64,000 nt of DNA from Hetaerina americana. Taxonomy: Eukaryota; Arthropoda; Insecta; Odonata; Calopterygidae. The position numbers and the translations under genes are program-made. The DNA is taken from positions 26,428,490 to 26,492,489 of the forward strand of contig JAKTNV010000001.1 of the NCBI GenBank assembly GCA_022747635.1. The letters are read 5' to 3'. Each line of letters opens with the position of its first letter. The first letter of the stretch is position 1. This document shows positions 21,966-33,214 of this stretch, one piece after another. The notes beneath the pieces were generated by a model. The model was not told where the DNA came from. It worked only from the letters and a program-made list of their open reading frames with translations, and did no database searches.

Positions 21966-24900
21966 TTATGCTTCCTCCTGGCTCTCTAGTCGATGGTGTG
22001 TCATTAAAGCCACATCCAACATTGATTCTGTATCAAGAAGTTCAGAGACCTGTGGATAAATGGAATGGAATAAAATGAAAAATATAAATTATAAGCTAGA
22101 GATGGGAAGCTCAAATAGTCAAGTACTCATTTCCAAAGAATAAATCAATTTTCCCAGAAGTTCGAGGACTAAATCAGAACTTTGCCTTGAGAACCTACAT
22201 ATATAATTTTGGTATAACTCATGCCAAAGCTTAACGATTACTGGCCATGATCATGCAACAATTACCATTAAGTTTGCAAATATTCACTATCATCGATTTC
22301 AAAGCTCCTCTGTCTAATTCTGGTAAATCAAATCTTATACAAAAATATTCATTAACTGAAATTAAAGTTATGAACAATTCAAACTTTCTTATATCCATAC
22401 TTAATGAAGAAATGAGAATGTGTTTGAGCATAATACAAAACATGAGAGTTCGTGTCATTAATCAAAGAAGATAAGAGATTATAAATTCCCATAAACATTG
22501 CGCACCCTCATATTGGGTGAAATCTGCCCAAAATGAATAGAAATATGTATTGCAAAGAGAGGTACAAACTTCAGAATCATACATATGATATGTAATTTAA
22601 TAAACGTAATAGTATAAAAAAATTATTGGATATTTCATTTCCATAAATGCAATCAACCCAATTTTTAGAATTTGTTTCAAGTGAAGAAAATTGACTACAT
22701 AAGGCTAAGTTTGTAATATTTCTGAAACCTATGTGTACTTTGGAGTTACACATAAAATATAATCATACAGCACACTTTTGTAACATCACACAAAAAAAAA
22801 GAATTTTCAGATGGTTTAGTGATTTTCTACCAATTTTAATAGATGATTAGATACTGTATGAATCACTGTACCACATGCAACTATTTTTCTCAGTAATCAT
22901 CATCAAAAAAGGGCACTCATTTTACATAAGTTTCTCAAGAATAACATTCCTTCTAACAAGGCACCCATGAAGAGGAATACTTCCACTGACCTCTCTCCCA
23001 CTGCATCTAGGTTCAAAGAGTACAGCCGCACAGATGGTGGGATCTATATCTTACAAGAGACAATGTATCCTATGGCAACTTTAAATCACACAATTAAAAA
23101 CTGGTTGAAAATTATCATAAAAATGAGTTCCTACATATCAACAGGAGTTTTCATAGTTACCTTATATTTTTGGGACATTTCAAAAGCATACAATATGCTC
23201 GTATCATACAAGGACATCTTACTGGCAGCCAAAGCAAGGATGCAATTGCGTAACCGAGCCATTACTCCACGTTCCTCCATTGAAACCTCCTGAAATAATT
23301 TCACTGATTTGAAATGAACAGATATTTGAATAAATGTACACAGTTATCCTTGCATTCCACACCATGGAAGGTAAATCAGTCAAATAAGGCACATCAATGA
23401 ACACTGAACAAGTGTACATGTGACAGTTGCTAACCAGTCCCATGATAAAATAATGTTGCAGGAGATGCTAAATATTAACTGACGCTCTATTCACTGAGTT
23501 ACTAGGCCCCTAAATTTTAGAGAATACTCATTCAAATAGTCATAATAGTTATTTGGGGAGGTGACCAACACCTGAGGTCACTTGCACCAATAAGAATAGA
23601 TAGTTAGTATTTGTAGAGTTAGGATTTTCAGGAAATGCAGGAAGGGTGGAAAGAAACCTGGTATCGGCATTAGACTACCAAAAATGAAAGGTGCCCACAG
23701 TTTAACTTCCCATCCAATGGACAGCCCACTACACTTGAAGCACTCTCCACATAGCACCTACGTAGGGATCAGGATACCACATGAAAAATATTGACACCAC
23801 CAGGCTTCAAACACAGGCCTTCAAGATGAGAAATCACTACATTAGCCACAACATCATTCCATTCTCCTTCAAAATAATATATCGTAGCAAAATGGTGATT
23901 GGAAACTATCTAAAGAAACTTGTTTTTGCTGAAGCTTTCAAATTTTAAGGAAATGCGACATGACATTATCATTAAATAAATTTGTAGCATGCATTTGTGC
24001 ACTGCCTTATTAGGGTGATTTCCCATGACCTCCACATCACATTCAGCCTGTTTTCTCTGGACTTAACACTTCTCAAAGGCTCAAGGAGTTTCAGAATGGT
24101 GTACAAGCAAGGGTTTAATTTTCAAATCGCTGGTTGCATTGGTACAAAATAGCAGCATGAAGGGATCCTTCATTGGCTTGTTGCTAGGAAATGCATTCTC
24201 TTCTGCTGTTAAATAGGTTTGCTCTGTCACAAATAAAACCTGTTACTGCAGGTTGCAACTCTCAGAATCTATTAGCTTCTTAAAGTCACTGATTAAGTCC
24301 TCTGATGCCATAGAGTTGAACCTTGTTGCTACACCATGCCTCTTAAATTCTCTGGATGCTGGTTCTTCCCTTAAACTTAATCACTTCCACCTTCTCACAA
24401 ATGATGTTCTCGTTTATAGCTTGCAATTGCTTTTCATTTATATATATGAGAAGCAGCCTTTCAACATTGTTGAGAATATGTAAGGACTGTAGATTTCCTT
24501 GTCACTCCCTCGGAAGTATCTATCGCTTTAAATTGGTCTTTGTTCTTGAGGTTAGGGCAAGTCGTAGATGTTGACCAAAAGAATGTGTGCAGTAGATGAG
24601 CCATGCTCACACCTTGTTCTTTCTTTTGAATGATTTTACTTTTCTTTTCTACAATTGCTTTGAAACTCTTATGGCTGCTGTTTTCTTGCAGCTTTTTCTT
24701 CATTTTTTCTCATCAAAATATTTTTAAAACCATGCACAAATTATTATTAAACTTTGCACAAAAAAATCACAAATATTATTTAAATATTAATCAGAGGAGA
24801 GATCAACTTCACCTTGAGGATGCAATGTTTGGAACATCAGAAAAGAGAACAAGCTATCGGTTCAGGGACAAGCTTATACAAGGGCAGTCAGCAGGAGCAG

Positions 24901-27592
24901 ATCTCTGGGAATCAGGATGGTGCGGTGGCTAGCGTACAGGCAAGATGGCCCAGGCTCAAATCCTGAATATGGCCAATATTTTTCAGTGGCATCCCAATCC
25001 TTATTTGAGGCCCTTGTGGAGAACATTTTGAGTAAGTACACTGTCTGTTGGACAGGACATTATATTGTGGACCCCTGGGTGTCTTTCATTAAGAGTAGGC
25101 AAATGTTGATGCCAGGTTTTTCTTCACCCTTCTTCCTTTCCCATCCATCCCTAATGGCACAAATGACCTTCCCTGCCAGTTGCCTCCCGTAAAAACTACT
25201 AGGAGCAGATTTCTCCATTTCAAAAGGTCATACTGTTCCAAAAATAAAATATATGCTATGCATACAAAAATGAGAAGTGCCTTGCAAAACTGCTCACAGA
25301 TGGGAAAGAGATGAAAAACTAAATTTTAGGATTTGATGGCAAAAAAAACAAATTTTAACAGTACAAAGATCATAAAAGGATGTTCTCTCAACCTTTATCA
25401 TTCTCTCATTTACAAGATTAAAATAACCACAGTAATCAACTCAAAGGTCATTTAGATAGGTAATGGTAGAGTTCACCCAGTATTAAGCCTGTTGGCATGT
25501 GAAATTCACACATCAGGGTAGGGGGGTCAGTTCCTTTCCCTGTGCCGATGATAGTTTCTCAGGAAGATCAGGTACCCAAAAAATTGCATAGCTTGGATGC
25601 AGTTGAAGGTGTTCAGAGAGGCTTGCCCAGGAATCGAACCCGGGCCTGCCGGTCAATAGTCCACCGCTCTACTCCTGTACTACCACTACCTTAATTTTTT
25701 ACCACATTTTTCCTCGCATGTTAAACTACCCCAATGTAAATGTGCATACAGTCACTTGCATGAATACAAGCCAGAACAAACACCAATGATGTTTTCAACG
25801 GCATTACTGCATGATTATTTACCTTTTCCAAATTTTGAGTGAATCCTCCAGCTCCACCCTCCACTTCAGTGTTAACAGTTGGGCAAATCCAAATGAAGCC
25901 ATTGTTACCGAGTATGATACTTGCACCACACGGTAGGTCATGGAAATGATTTTTCCGGCGTCGAATAAGAGATGGATAAACCCTCAGCAGAATTCCCTGA
26001 GACAACTTGAAATGACATTTCATTCAAGGCATATTCCAATTAATAAATAAAAAACTATTTACCTACCATCATAGTACCTAAGCACATGCTTATGACTTCA
26101 GATGACAATAATTTCAAGTCAGATCATGGCCCAAACTCCCTTAGCTCATGATATTAGGCTTTTTAAATAATAGGTTCTGAACATACCCCAAAAATTATTG
26201 TTGATTTGCTTCATTAGTAAATATGAGCATCTCTCCATTAAAATACTTATGGAGGGTGACAAATAGCACTACTAGGTATTTGGGTTATTTTATACTTAGT
26301 TTGCACTCACTTAAAAACAGCGTCAGTTATATTAACCCAGAACAAAATATCTCGCAATATTTTTTCCAAGAGTGGCGTTTTAAAAAAATTTAACCAGCCA
26401 AAAACAGCAACAGAAAGTATTTCAAACATGTGAATTCTTGGAAATTTCTCAAACAAGAATGAAGCCTTTTATATTAATGGTCCTAATTGGAAACAGTTAC
26501 CTTTCCATACTTTAAACTTCTTGTATGTAAAGACAATGAGCCGTCATCAAAAACGTTCTGCACCTCAGCACTAATTAAGTCACCTTCTTGTAAGAATTTC
26601 CGCATCATTTTCTCATCTTCTACCGATCTCCTTCTCTAAAATGAACATAAGAGGCATAGACGTTCAGTTGAGCGTTACAAATATGTCGGAGACGTTTTTG
26701 TGCCGCAAAGGCTTTAAAAGTTGTTTCTAAATGGAACTAGTGACACATCTTGAAGTTAAAAGACATTCAAGATTACTCACCAACTCTCCTCCTGGTAAAT
26801 TCATAGAAGAAATGAGGAGATTTGAATCTAATCTGGAATTTGTATCGATTTTCCATCTCTTTTGCTGCACTTCGGTCACCCTTCCCACTACAACGTCTCC
26901 AATTTCTCCGTTGTACCTTGTTTTTAAGGGTCTAACGAACACTAATTTGTCAACTTGCTCTTTCACCCCAGCTACAGAGGCTTTCAAATTTTCTCCATCA
27001 ATATATGTTCCGTGGCTCCTGAAGTCATAACACAGTTATAATTAATGATATGTAATGTACGACTGCTGATTATAAGTGCCACTCAACGACACAAAATGAA
27101 TAACATAAGGTTTCACAGAAAATGAACATCAATAAGTGTCACTCTTGACAAATACACGAACATGTTTCGGCAACTAAAAGCATTAGTATTTTGCTTATAT
27201 GGCAAAATCATAACATTTTCCTTCAACTGGGTTGCTTTATTCTAAACGTAGTTCTAATCTTGTATCAATTTAACATTAATATATGTTGAACGGACCTTTT
27301 TTCCGAAAAAAATTTATAATATTATTCAGAATGAGAAAATAGCTATCCGCTTTATATGCATGCACGGTGTTAAGGCACACCTTTAACGAAAAGCAAAATA
27401 ACAAATTAAATGGGGCGCCAACCGGCTGCCATCATAATTGATGTAAAAAGGTTGACTGATTACGAACACAATGAATCCGGCGTGTGGTGACATAATTTCT
27501 CCAGGGGTAAAAATCCTTGGCATAGCCTGAGTAATCGGTGCAGTAAATATCGTCCTTTGCTGGGCCACATTGATACACACGTTGGCATCCAT
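21966..27592 (-). CDS. EXOSC2: exosome complex component RRP4 (EXOSC2), complete
   Basis: Six coding exons on the - strand: about 27592-27470, 27018-26781, 26635-26501, 26005-25823, 23289-23161 and 22049-21966 (stop TAA 21968-21966); about 297 residues, close to the usual length. RRP4 is one of three RNA-binding cap subunits of the RNA exosome, guiding RNA to the 3'-5' degradation core. Visible: N-terminal segment [16 protein letters not shown]1-type domain with [35 protein letters not shown] and [22 protein letters not shown] and [12 protein letters not shown]-type domain with [20 protein letters not shown]; then [15 protein letters not shown] and [10 protein letters not shown]. Exon 6 encodes [20 protein letters not shown] plus a few residues. 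All boundaries except the exon 1 donor follow GT-AG with matching phases. The exon 1 donor is ambiguous (27470, 27468 or 27464); phase favours 27468. SINEs and a Tigger fossil sit in the intron between exons 4 and 5. Confidence 0.93.
23550..23865 (-). mobile_element. tRNA-derived SINE, family B, copy 2
   Basis: Reverse complement of the family B body: GGTCACTTGCACC, TCGGCATTAGACTACC, GTTTAACTTCCCATCCAATG and ATTGACACCACCAGGC appear in the expected order. The tRNA-like head lies at the right end. Located in the last part of EXOSC2 intron 4. Confidence 0.7.
24000..24740 (-). mobile_element. decayed Tigger/pogo-type transposon
   Basis: On the - strand, 24703-24461 reads [20 protein letters not shown], then [20 protein letters not shown], resembling the CENP-B-type N-terminal DNA-binding domain of Tigger transposases. 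Further on, with frameshifts, come [20 protein letters not shown] near 24440-24390 and a CDRANLF block where CDETGLF is expected. Many stops; no terminal repeats identified. Lies in EXOSC2 intron 4. Confidence 0.5.
24914..25200 (+). mobile_element. tRNA-derived SINE, family B, copy 3
   Basis: Head near 24920 (GGTGCGGTGGCTAGCGTACA) with a B-box-like GGCTCAAATCCTG; body blocks TTGAGTAAGTACACTG, CATTAAGAGTAGGC and CCATCCCTAATGGCACAAAT as in copy 1. Confidence 0.78.
25424..25691 (-). mobile_element. tRNA-derived SINE, family A, copy 2
   Basis: Starts with the family A 3' signature CCACAGTAATCAAC and ends at the tRNA-like head, whose - strand contains GGGTTCGATTCC and a D-arm-like GTAGAGCGGTGGACTATTG. 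Internal blocks CAGTTCCTTTCCCTGTG and TCAGGTACCCAAAAAAT match the other copies. Lies beside EXOSC2 exon 4. Confidence 0.8.
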
Positions 27593-29130
27593 TGTTATGA
27601 ACACAATATTTTCAACACTCTTTTTTAAAAATAAATGTGAGATGTGAATCCTATCATCCATCCTATACTGTAGATGGCGTGGGAATTAAGGAAATGTTAA
27701 CCGGTAACATGGCCAATCTGGTGGTGACCATATGTGAAAAGAATTCAATGGCTGTTTCCATAAGTACATGAATGTGGCTTAAATAGTAAGAATGCTCTGT
27801 GGCTCAAGGAATTGATTATAAATTAATCTTATTCCGATGTTTCAAGTACTAAAAACCACGTTAAGTTAGAAATGGTACTTGTTGCCAGTGCACTTAACTG
27901 TGGGAAGTCTAAAAGCGTGTGTTGTAAGGGCTCGTTGGTGTCATTATGTGGATTGTAAATTAGCTGAAGGGAAGACATTTGCTAATCCTCTTCTGTAAGT
28001 ATTGTGGTATATTATGGGAAGTTATTCGTAAAATGTTCGGTACAGTAAGTGCGAAGTAGTTTTGTGTGGCGGTCTCTTAAAGAAATAACCCATTGTTGCT
28101 TTTTAAATTTTTTTTAGGGTTGGGTTCGTTTGTTTAGAAGTAATTATTAGGGGAGCACTTGCTTGTTTACGTTTGAAAATTAATAGTTGTCCTCTCTCTC
28201 CATTATATCCTTAAACCTTAATATTTTATGTTATGCTTAATTCTTACGTGTCATACATTTTTGTGACCACCCCTGAAATGGAAGACGTATTTTATTAAAC
28301 GATTTCACCACTTGCTGCAAGTGAAAGTTCTTACCGGTGAATGTCACGTCAAATTTAAGACCAGGAAAGGTTTATTTAATTTTAATAATGTAATGGAAGC
28401 ACCCACATTTTTCCCCTATTGCAACTCCTTAACGACCCATTTCTACACTCGGTGGCATGTGAACCGCGAGATCGTTGCACAAATCTAACCAAAGTCAACC
28501 GAATTTGTCATATCAAATATCCTATTTGAAAGAAACATTCCTCTTCCTATCTTCCATTTGATGATGTAACTCACCCATGCTTCAATTCGCAAAAAGCTGT
28601 TCCACATTATTTTTGAAGCATTTAACTTATTCCATTGCTTGTCAACTTTCAAGGTCCTAGTAGATGTATTTCTTCTAATAAAACAGAGCTTAACATATTC
28701 TATTCGGCACATATTGGTTTTTGGACGTCACTGGTAACCCCTATTCATAAAAAGACAATTTCTTCTCATATCAGGTTGAAATTTTTGTGATTTATGCCAG
28801 TGATTCTTATTTCCAGTCAAGTAAGTTTTTTACCCCCTCGAACCGAATTTTCTTAATTTATGCTTGTTTATATACCATTTTCACTAATATTGACATTAAC
28901 AGATTGTCCCAATTCGACAGCCACTAGCCAGTTGTACGCAAGAGAGTCAGTTTTATTTCGAGTTTGGTAGTCCATTCTTTCATAATGTGTGCGCACTTTC
29001 GCTGTTCTCATCATGAGAAAAAACCACAATGTGATCAGTCATTACTTGGGGACTTTTAAACTCTAGACGAGGAAAATACATTTGGATCAGATTTCAAATG
29101 AATTTAATTTGATGTAGCATGAGTGAGATT
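27593..29130. promoter_or_regulatory. intergenic region between head-to-head EXOSC2 and TRMT6; candidate shared promoter and TRMT6 leader exon
   Basis: EXOSC2 starts leftward at 27592. On the + strand a strong donor-like GTAAGTATT begins at 27995, and a good acceptor (GGTTACAG) ends at 33117, about 100 bases before the TRMT6 start. I infer a possible non-coding first exon of TRMT6 ending at 27994. No TATA box is evident. Nothing else is recognised in this stretch. Confidence 0.3.
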
Positions 29131-29202
29131 TCCTGTCCATCCCTTATGGTGCAAATGACCTTAGCTGTGGGTCCCTTCCCCTAAATACTACTACCAGTAC
29201 AT
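29131..29202 (+). mobile_element. SINE family B, 3' fragment
   Basis: Short piece with CCATCCCTTATGGTGCAAAT and the terminal CCCCTAAATACTACTACC block of family B. Confidence 0.55.
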
Positions 29203-29239
29203 ATTACCGTAACTTGTTCTTTAACTCTGCATACTTACT

Positions 29240-31310
29240 ACTTCACTAAATTTCATCTAAAATGTATGTTGTTTTCCTCCCTATGCCTAGATTTTACAAT
29301 GTCTCCTCTCTGTTACAGGTTTCAGCATCCCATTGCCTTACAGTATCTCCTCCCGTCTACTTTTTCTGCCTTCTTCAAATTTCTCTCAACAGCTTTTACC
29401 CTTCATATATCATGCAAGGAACTTCATTTGTTTTCCTTTCTATTCCATTTATTTTTTTCCATATTTCAAACACATCCAATCTATACTTTTCTTCTAGCCT
29501 CCATGATAAAATTTCCATGCTATATAGAACTGTGTTCCATAATAAGTTTTTGATCAATGCATCTCATTTCTCATTAACTGCTCCGTTATGTCTATTATAT
29601 AAATCATTCACTATATTAGGTAGGCTACCTTTTAAGGTAGGTTTTTGTTAGATGCTAAGTTGACACCCTTGCCCTTCTTAGCTGGGTTCAAGATACATCC
29701 TGACCCCACTCATTTCTCCATACAATCTCCTCTCCTCCCCCTCCATGCCTTTTACCTATTTGTTTGTTTTCCTTTTTTGCCATTTTACTTTTTCAATTCT
29801 ACATTTCCGCATTTCAAAAGCCTCCAATCTACAACTAGCACCTTTCTTCAGTGACTATGTTTTTGCACATACACAACTGCACTCCGTGTCAAATTTTTCG
29901 GTAATCCTTGATTAACATCCTTTCGCAGCATCCATGTAATGAATTACAGCCTCCTTGAAAGCTTCTTTGTTTTGAGCAATTTTTCTGATATCCTTACTAC
30001 TTTAGGTATCTTGGTTAAAAATGTTGCCAAAATAGGTAAACTTCCATCTAACCTAGTTTTTATCCTTCATTTTAACATTTAATTTAGCCTTTATCCCTCT
30101 CAAAAACCTCATAACCTTTATTTTATTTGTGTGCATTCTTAACCCATACCTATCGCACTGATTTTCTGATGCACTTGGCAAGGGTTGTAACCTGGTTGCT
30201 GACTGGCTAACCAAAGCTTGATCATCATCAAACCTAGCTGATCTTACAAATTCCTCATCTACTTTTACATGTACTCCTGCCTCCAGCCGTTCCCATGGCT
30301 CCCTTACCATTACCTTAACATTTTATTAAAAATAAGTAGTGAATTTGGATTTGCCTGTCTTGCTCTGCCGATCCCTTGCTCTGGATCCTTGGCATCCCCC
30401 ATGGCTCCATCTGCCATTGGTATCTGAGCAGTTGGAGACCCTGTACAGGTTGCAGATAAGTCACCTATCCCTCCACTACTCGTTTCTTCTGTAATACACT
30501 GATTAAATATAAACTGATCATCCTATAATTAATCATGGGGTTTCCTCTCCATCCTTTTATTGATGAACCTATGAACCACCTTAGCTGCATCTGAAATTAG
30601 TTTTCCCTTTTTTGGGATGGAAACTAGCACTGATCTAATGAAATATTCTAGTGAAATAATGCCACAATAATTTCGAATAATCCCATAAAAACTTTTTGTT
30701 CTATGTTTTCCTAAATTCTTAAGCATTTCTGCGTAGATTTTATCTTTCCCCTCAGCCTTAATTGAATTCAATTTGCTTAAAGCCCTCCTCATCTCACCGT
30801 TAATGCCTGCCTGGGCCTAAGCTATCCCCTTCTACGTTATATACTCTTTTTATGTCTAAACTATTATCTATTATCTTTACCAATTGGATTCTGCTTGTGT
30901 TTGTTCCATCTCTTATTAGTATTTCTTGATTCAGTTAATAATTTTCCTTTTGTATCTTTAGTAATTAGTATGAATTTTCCTTTTTTATTTCCAGATTTTG
31001 ATTTTACCTTTCTATGTGATAGTGCTTTCAATTGTTCTCTACTTTCTGTACAACTGATATCTCTCTGATACACTTGGTATTTTCCAATTATTGTCTATTT
31101 CTTCCTCCCTTAGTTGTTAAGAAGTAAACCTGGATTACCACTAGATTTACTGATTCTGCTTCAAGTCCTGCTGATAAGATACTGTCACTCACCTATTCTA
31201 TCTCTTCCCTTCCTCTGGCAATTACTCTGTAACTATTGCTCCAAGAATCTATGCCCTTTTTGCCGTCTCACCTCACACTGGCCACTTTTAATATGACCCT
31301 GTTTAAGATG
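29240..31310 (-). mobile_element. decayed RTE-type LINE (two pieces)
   Basis: The - strand holds diverged pieces of the LINE seen intact at 53106-54934. Around 30310-30053 is FVRSARFDDDQALVSQSATR, with FDDD where the active site FADD is expected, followed by CDRYGLRMHTNKIKVMRF. Around 30792-30529 is ALSKLNSIKAEGKDKIYAEM and SVLVSIPKKGK, the fingers region. A 3'-end signature (AAGGTAGGTTTTTG) occurs at about 29634, and a further 3'-region fragment lies at 29262-29600. Many stops and frameshifts; old insertion. Confidence 0.72.
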
Positions 31311-31333
31311 TAACTAGGTGGAATTTCTTATTG

Positions 31334-31482
31334 TATAGATAACAGAAACACAGTAATTCAACAGTTAATATTTATATTTAAATGGTTCCACACAGTTCCA
31401 CACCTGATGATGTCACGTAGTGGTGAAATCATGATCGTTAATGAATATTAATTTTGGAAATGCTGTGTTTCTGTTATCTATA
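31334..31482 (+). mobile_element. inverted-repeat-flanked hammerhead module
   Basis: Exact 20-base arms, TATAGATAACAGAAACACAG at 31334-31353 and its inverted copy at 31463-31482, enclose 109 bases with a hammerhead-like motif. A second weak pairing (AGTTAATATT against AATATTAATT) extends the symmetry inward. No coding capacity. Confidence 0.6.
31404..31438 (+). ncRNA. hammerhead-ribozyme-like motif
   Basis: CTGATGA (31404-31410), hairpin TCAC-GTA-GTGG, GAAAT (31425-31429), then CATGATC with GT after the predicted cleavage site. AC before the box can pair with GT after it. All core bases of both conserved boxes are present. Confidence 0.6.
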
Positions 31483-31779
31483 CCATCCTCTCTTTACATG
31501 GAGCTAAGTTATTGGAGAGACCCTGGACTCCTCTCTCCCTTTTCTGACTTTACCATCTATAAATGTCCATTACCTGCTAATTAGCTGCATCATCATCCAA
31601 CCCACCATGCATTTGCATGCCCCTTTTCTCTTATATGGAGAATTATTTATGTATATGGTATATGGAGAAGTATTTCCCTCAGCAATCTTCCAGGCATTGT
31701 CTTCCACCATCCTATCCACATTCCACTCCTTTCTCTGATCTTTCTAAAAAAACGACAACATATACTGTCCTCCAATTAA

Positions 31780-32520
31780 TTAATCCAGTTCTTTATTGTT
31801 TATTATTCTCTATTCATATTTTTTAGTTATGTATCCATTTACAAAGTGCTCTGAAAGGCTCTTTCATCTGACACCCTCAGTTTCTATGTCTCTGAACCAT
31901 AAGTAACTATTTGTACCAGTATTATCAGCTTTTTAATTTTGTAATAAACTGGTTCCTGAACAGCTGTGTAAAATATGCAGTTACTTGCCTGTATTTTTTC
32001 CTTTATTTCTCTACTCATATCAGTGGCATTTAATACAATGCCCTAATGCAATGTACAATTGCCCTAAGATACCTGAAGTATGAGTTTTCGTCTACAGGCT
32101 ATTCAATTGGTGCTTTAGGCTCCCTCATGTATTTGGTATTCCTTCACCAATGTACAGTTTGCTCTATTTAATCTGCATCTTTTTCCAAGATTGTAAATTT
32201 TTCTGCTTTTAAAACTTAATAATTGTAGCGTCATCTGCATGCAGGCAGATTTATGAAGATTTCCCTAATGCCCCTCCTTTCAGATCACCCAGTTTATTAC
32301 AGTATGCCTAGGCCATATCAAATAAAATAGTAGGGATGCTATCTCATGGTAAATTCAAATTCTGTAATAAACATTACTTACTTTCTGCTTTGCCTTAGTT
32401 TCACTCATGGTCTATCTTATTAATGTTATTGTTGGCAGAGTATTACATTTCTCAAGTGCTTCGAATGTGTGGTTGTGGTTAGCATTATTGAAAGCTTGTC
32501 TGAAGACAACAGAAATGAAG
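31780..32520 (-). mobile_element. decayed LINE reverse-transcriptase remnant
   Basis: Read on the - strand with frameshifts, about 32510-32420 gives KAFNNANHNHTFEALEKCN, resembling the FxKAFD block around the first catalytic aspartate, and about 32250-32060 gives thumb-like residues (LLSFKSRKIYNLGKRCRLN). Heavily mutated and without recognised ends. Confidence 0.4.
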
Positions 32521-33117
32521 ATTAATGCCAATTACATAAATAATTTCTACCTTTTGCCTTAAGACAAATCAAATGAGTAGTACTACTGCGGGAATGGAAT
32601 ATACATTGATACTCTCCAAGGATGTCGTCTGTAGAGATTTGATTCTCTTGCCAAAGGGTCCCAAGATAATTTGATTTGCCAAATAAGTGAAGTGATATCG
32701 CTCTAATTTCACACATTTTTGTCCATTTTTTGGAATTTCGCATATAAGTCCCATTGATAGTAAATAGTTTGAATGGTTAGTATACGTAATGTCCAATTAT
32801 CATTCCTAGTCAAGACTTAGTACCTACATCTATAAGCTCTGTGATTACTCCTTGTGACTGACAAGTTGTTACCAATTTTATCAGTCACCAATTCTTCTTT
32901 CTTCTTAGGCTTCCAAATCAATCTCCATCACCATTTTCTACTTTTTGTCTCATTTTGTGTATTTTCTCGGTTGTCAGTTTCGGAAAATACTTTTGGATTT
33001 CAATGTGGTGAAATGTTTGCTTTGAATTTTATCCAGTTAGTAGTTTTTTTCATATCAACTTAGAAATGCATTTTGATCTCATTACATTTTGATAAATTAC
33101 ATTATCCTTGGTTACAG
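32521..33117. other. no recognisable feature
   Basis: AT-rich stretch upstream of TRMT6, ending in the acceptor-like GGTTACAG at 33110-33117. Confidence 0.4.
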
Positions 33118-33214
33118 GCTGGGCCAGTAGTTTGAAGGATTACTGACTTTTCCATCAATTAAAATTTTTAAAAAAGGTAAGTGTTTGCTGAGTCTCAAAC
33201 TTCGATTCAACACT

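Noticed and set aside
25620..25690. tRNA gene on the - strand
   Set aside because: A- and B-box-like segments and a partial cloverleaf are present, but the sequence continues as SINE family A with four other copies, and the acceptor stem does not close.
33185..33214. Upstream extension of TRMT6 by ten codons
   Set aside because: The extension begins with TTG, not ATG; the first ATG is at 33215.
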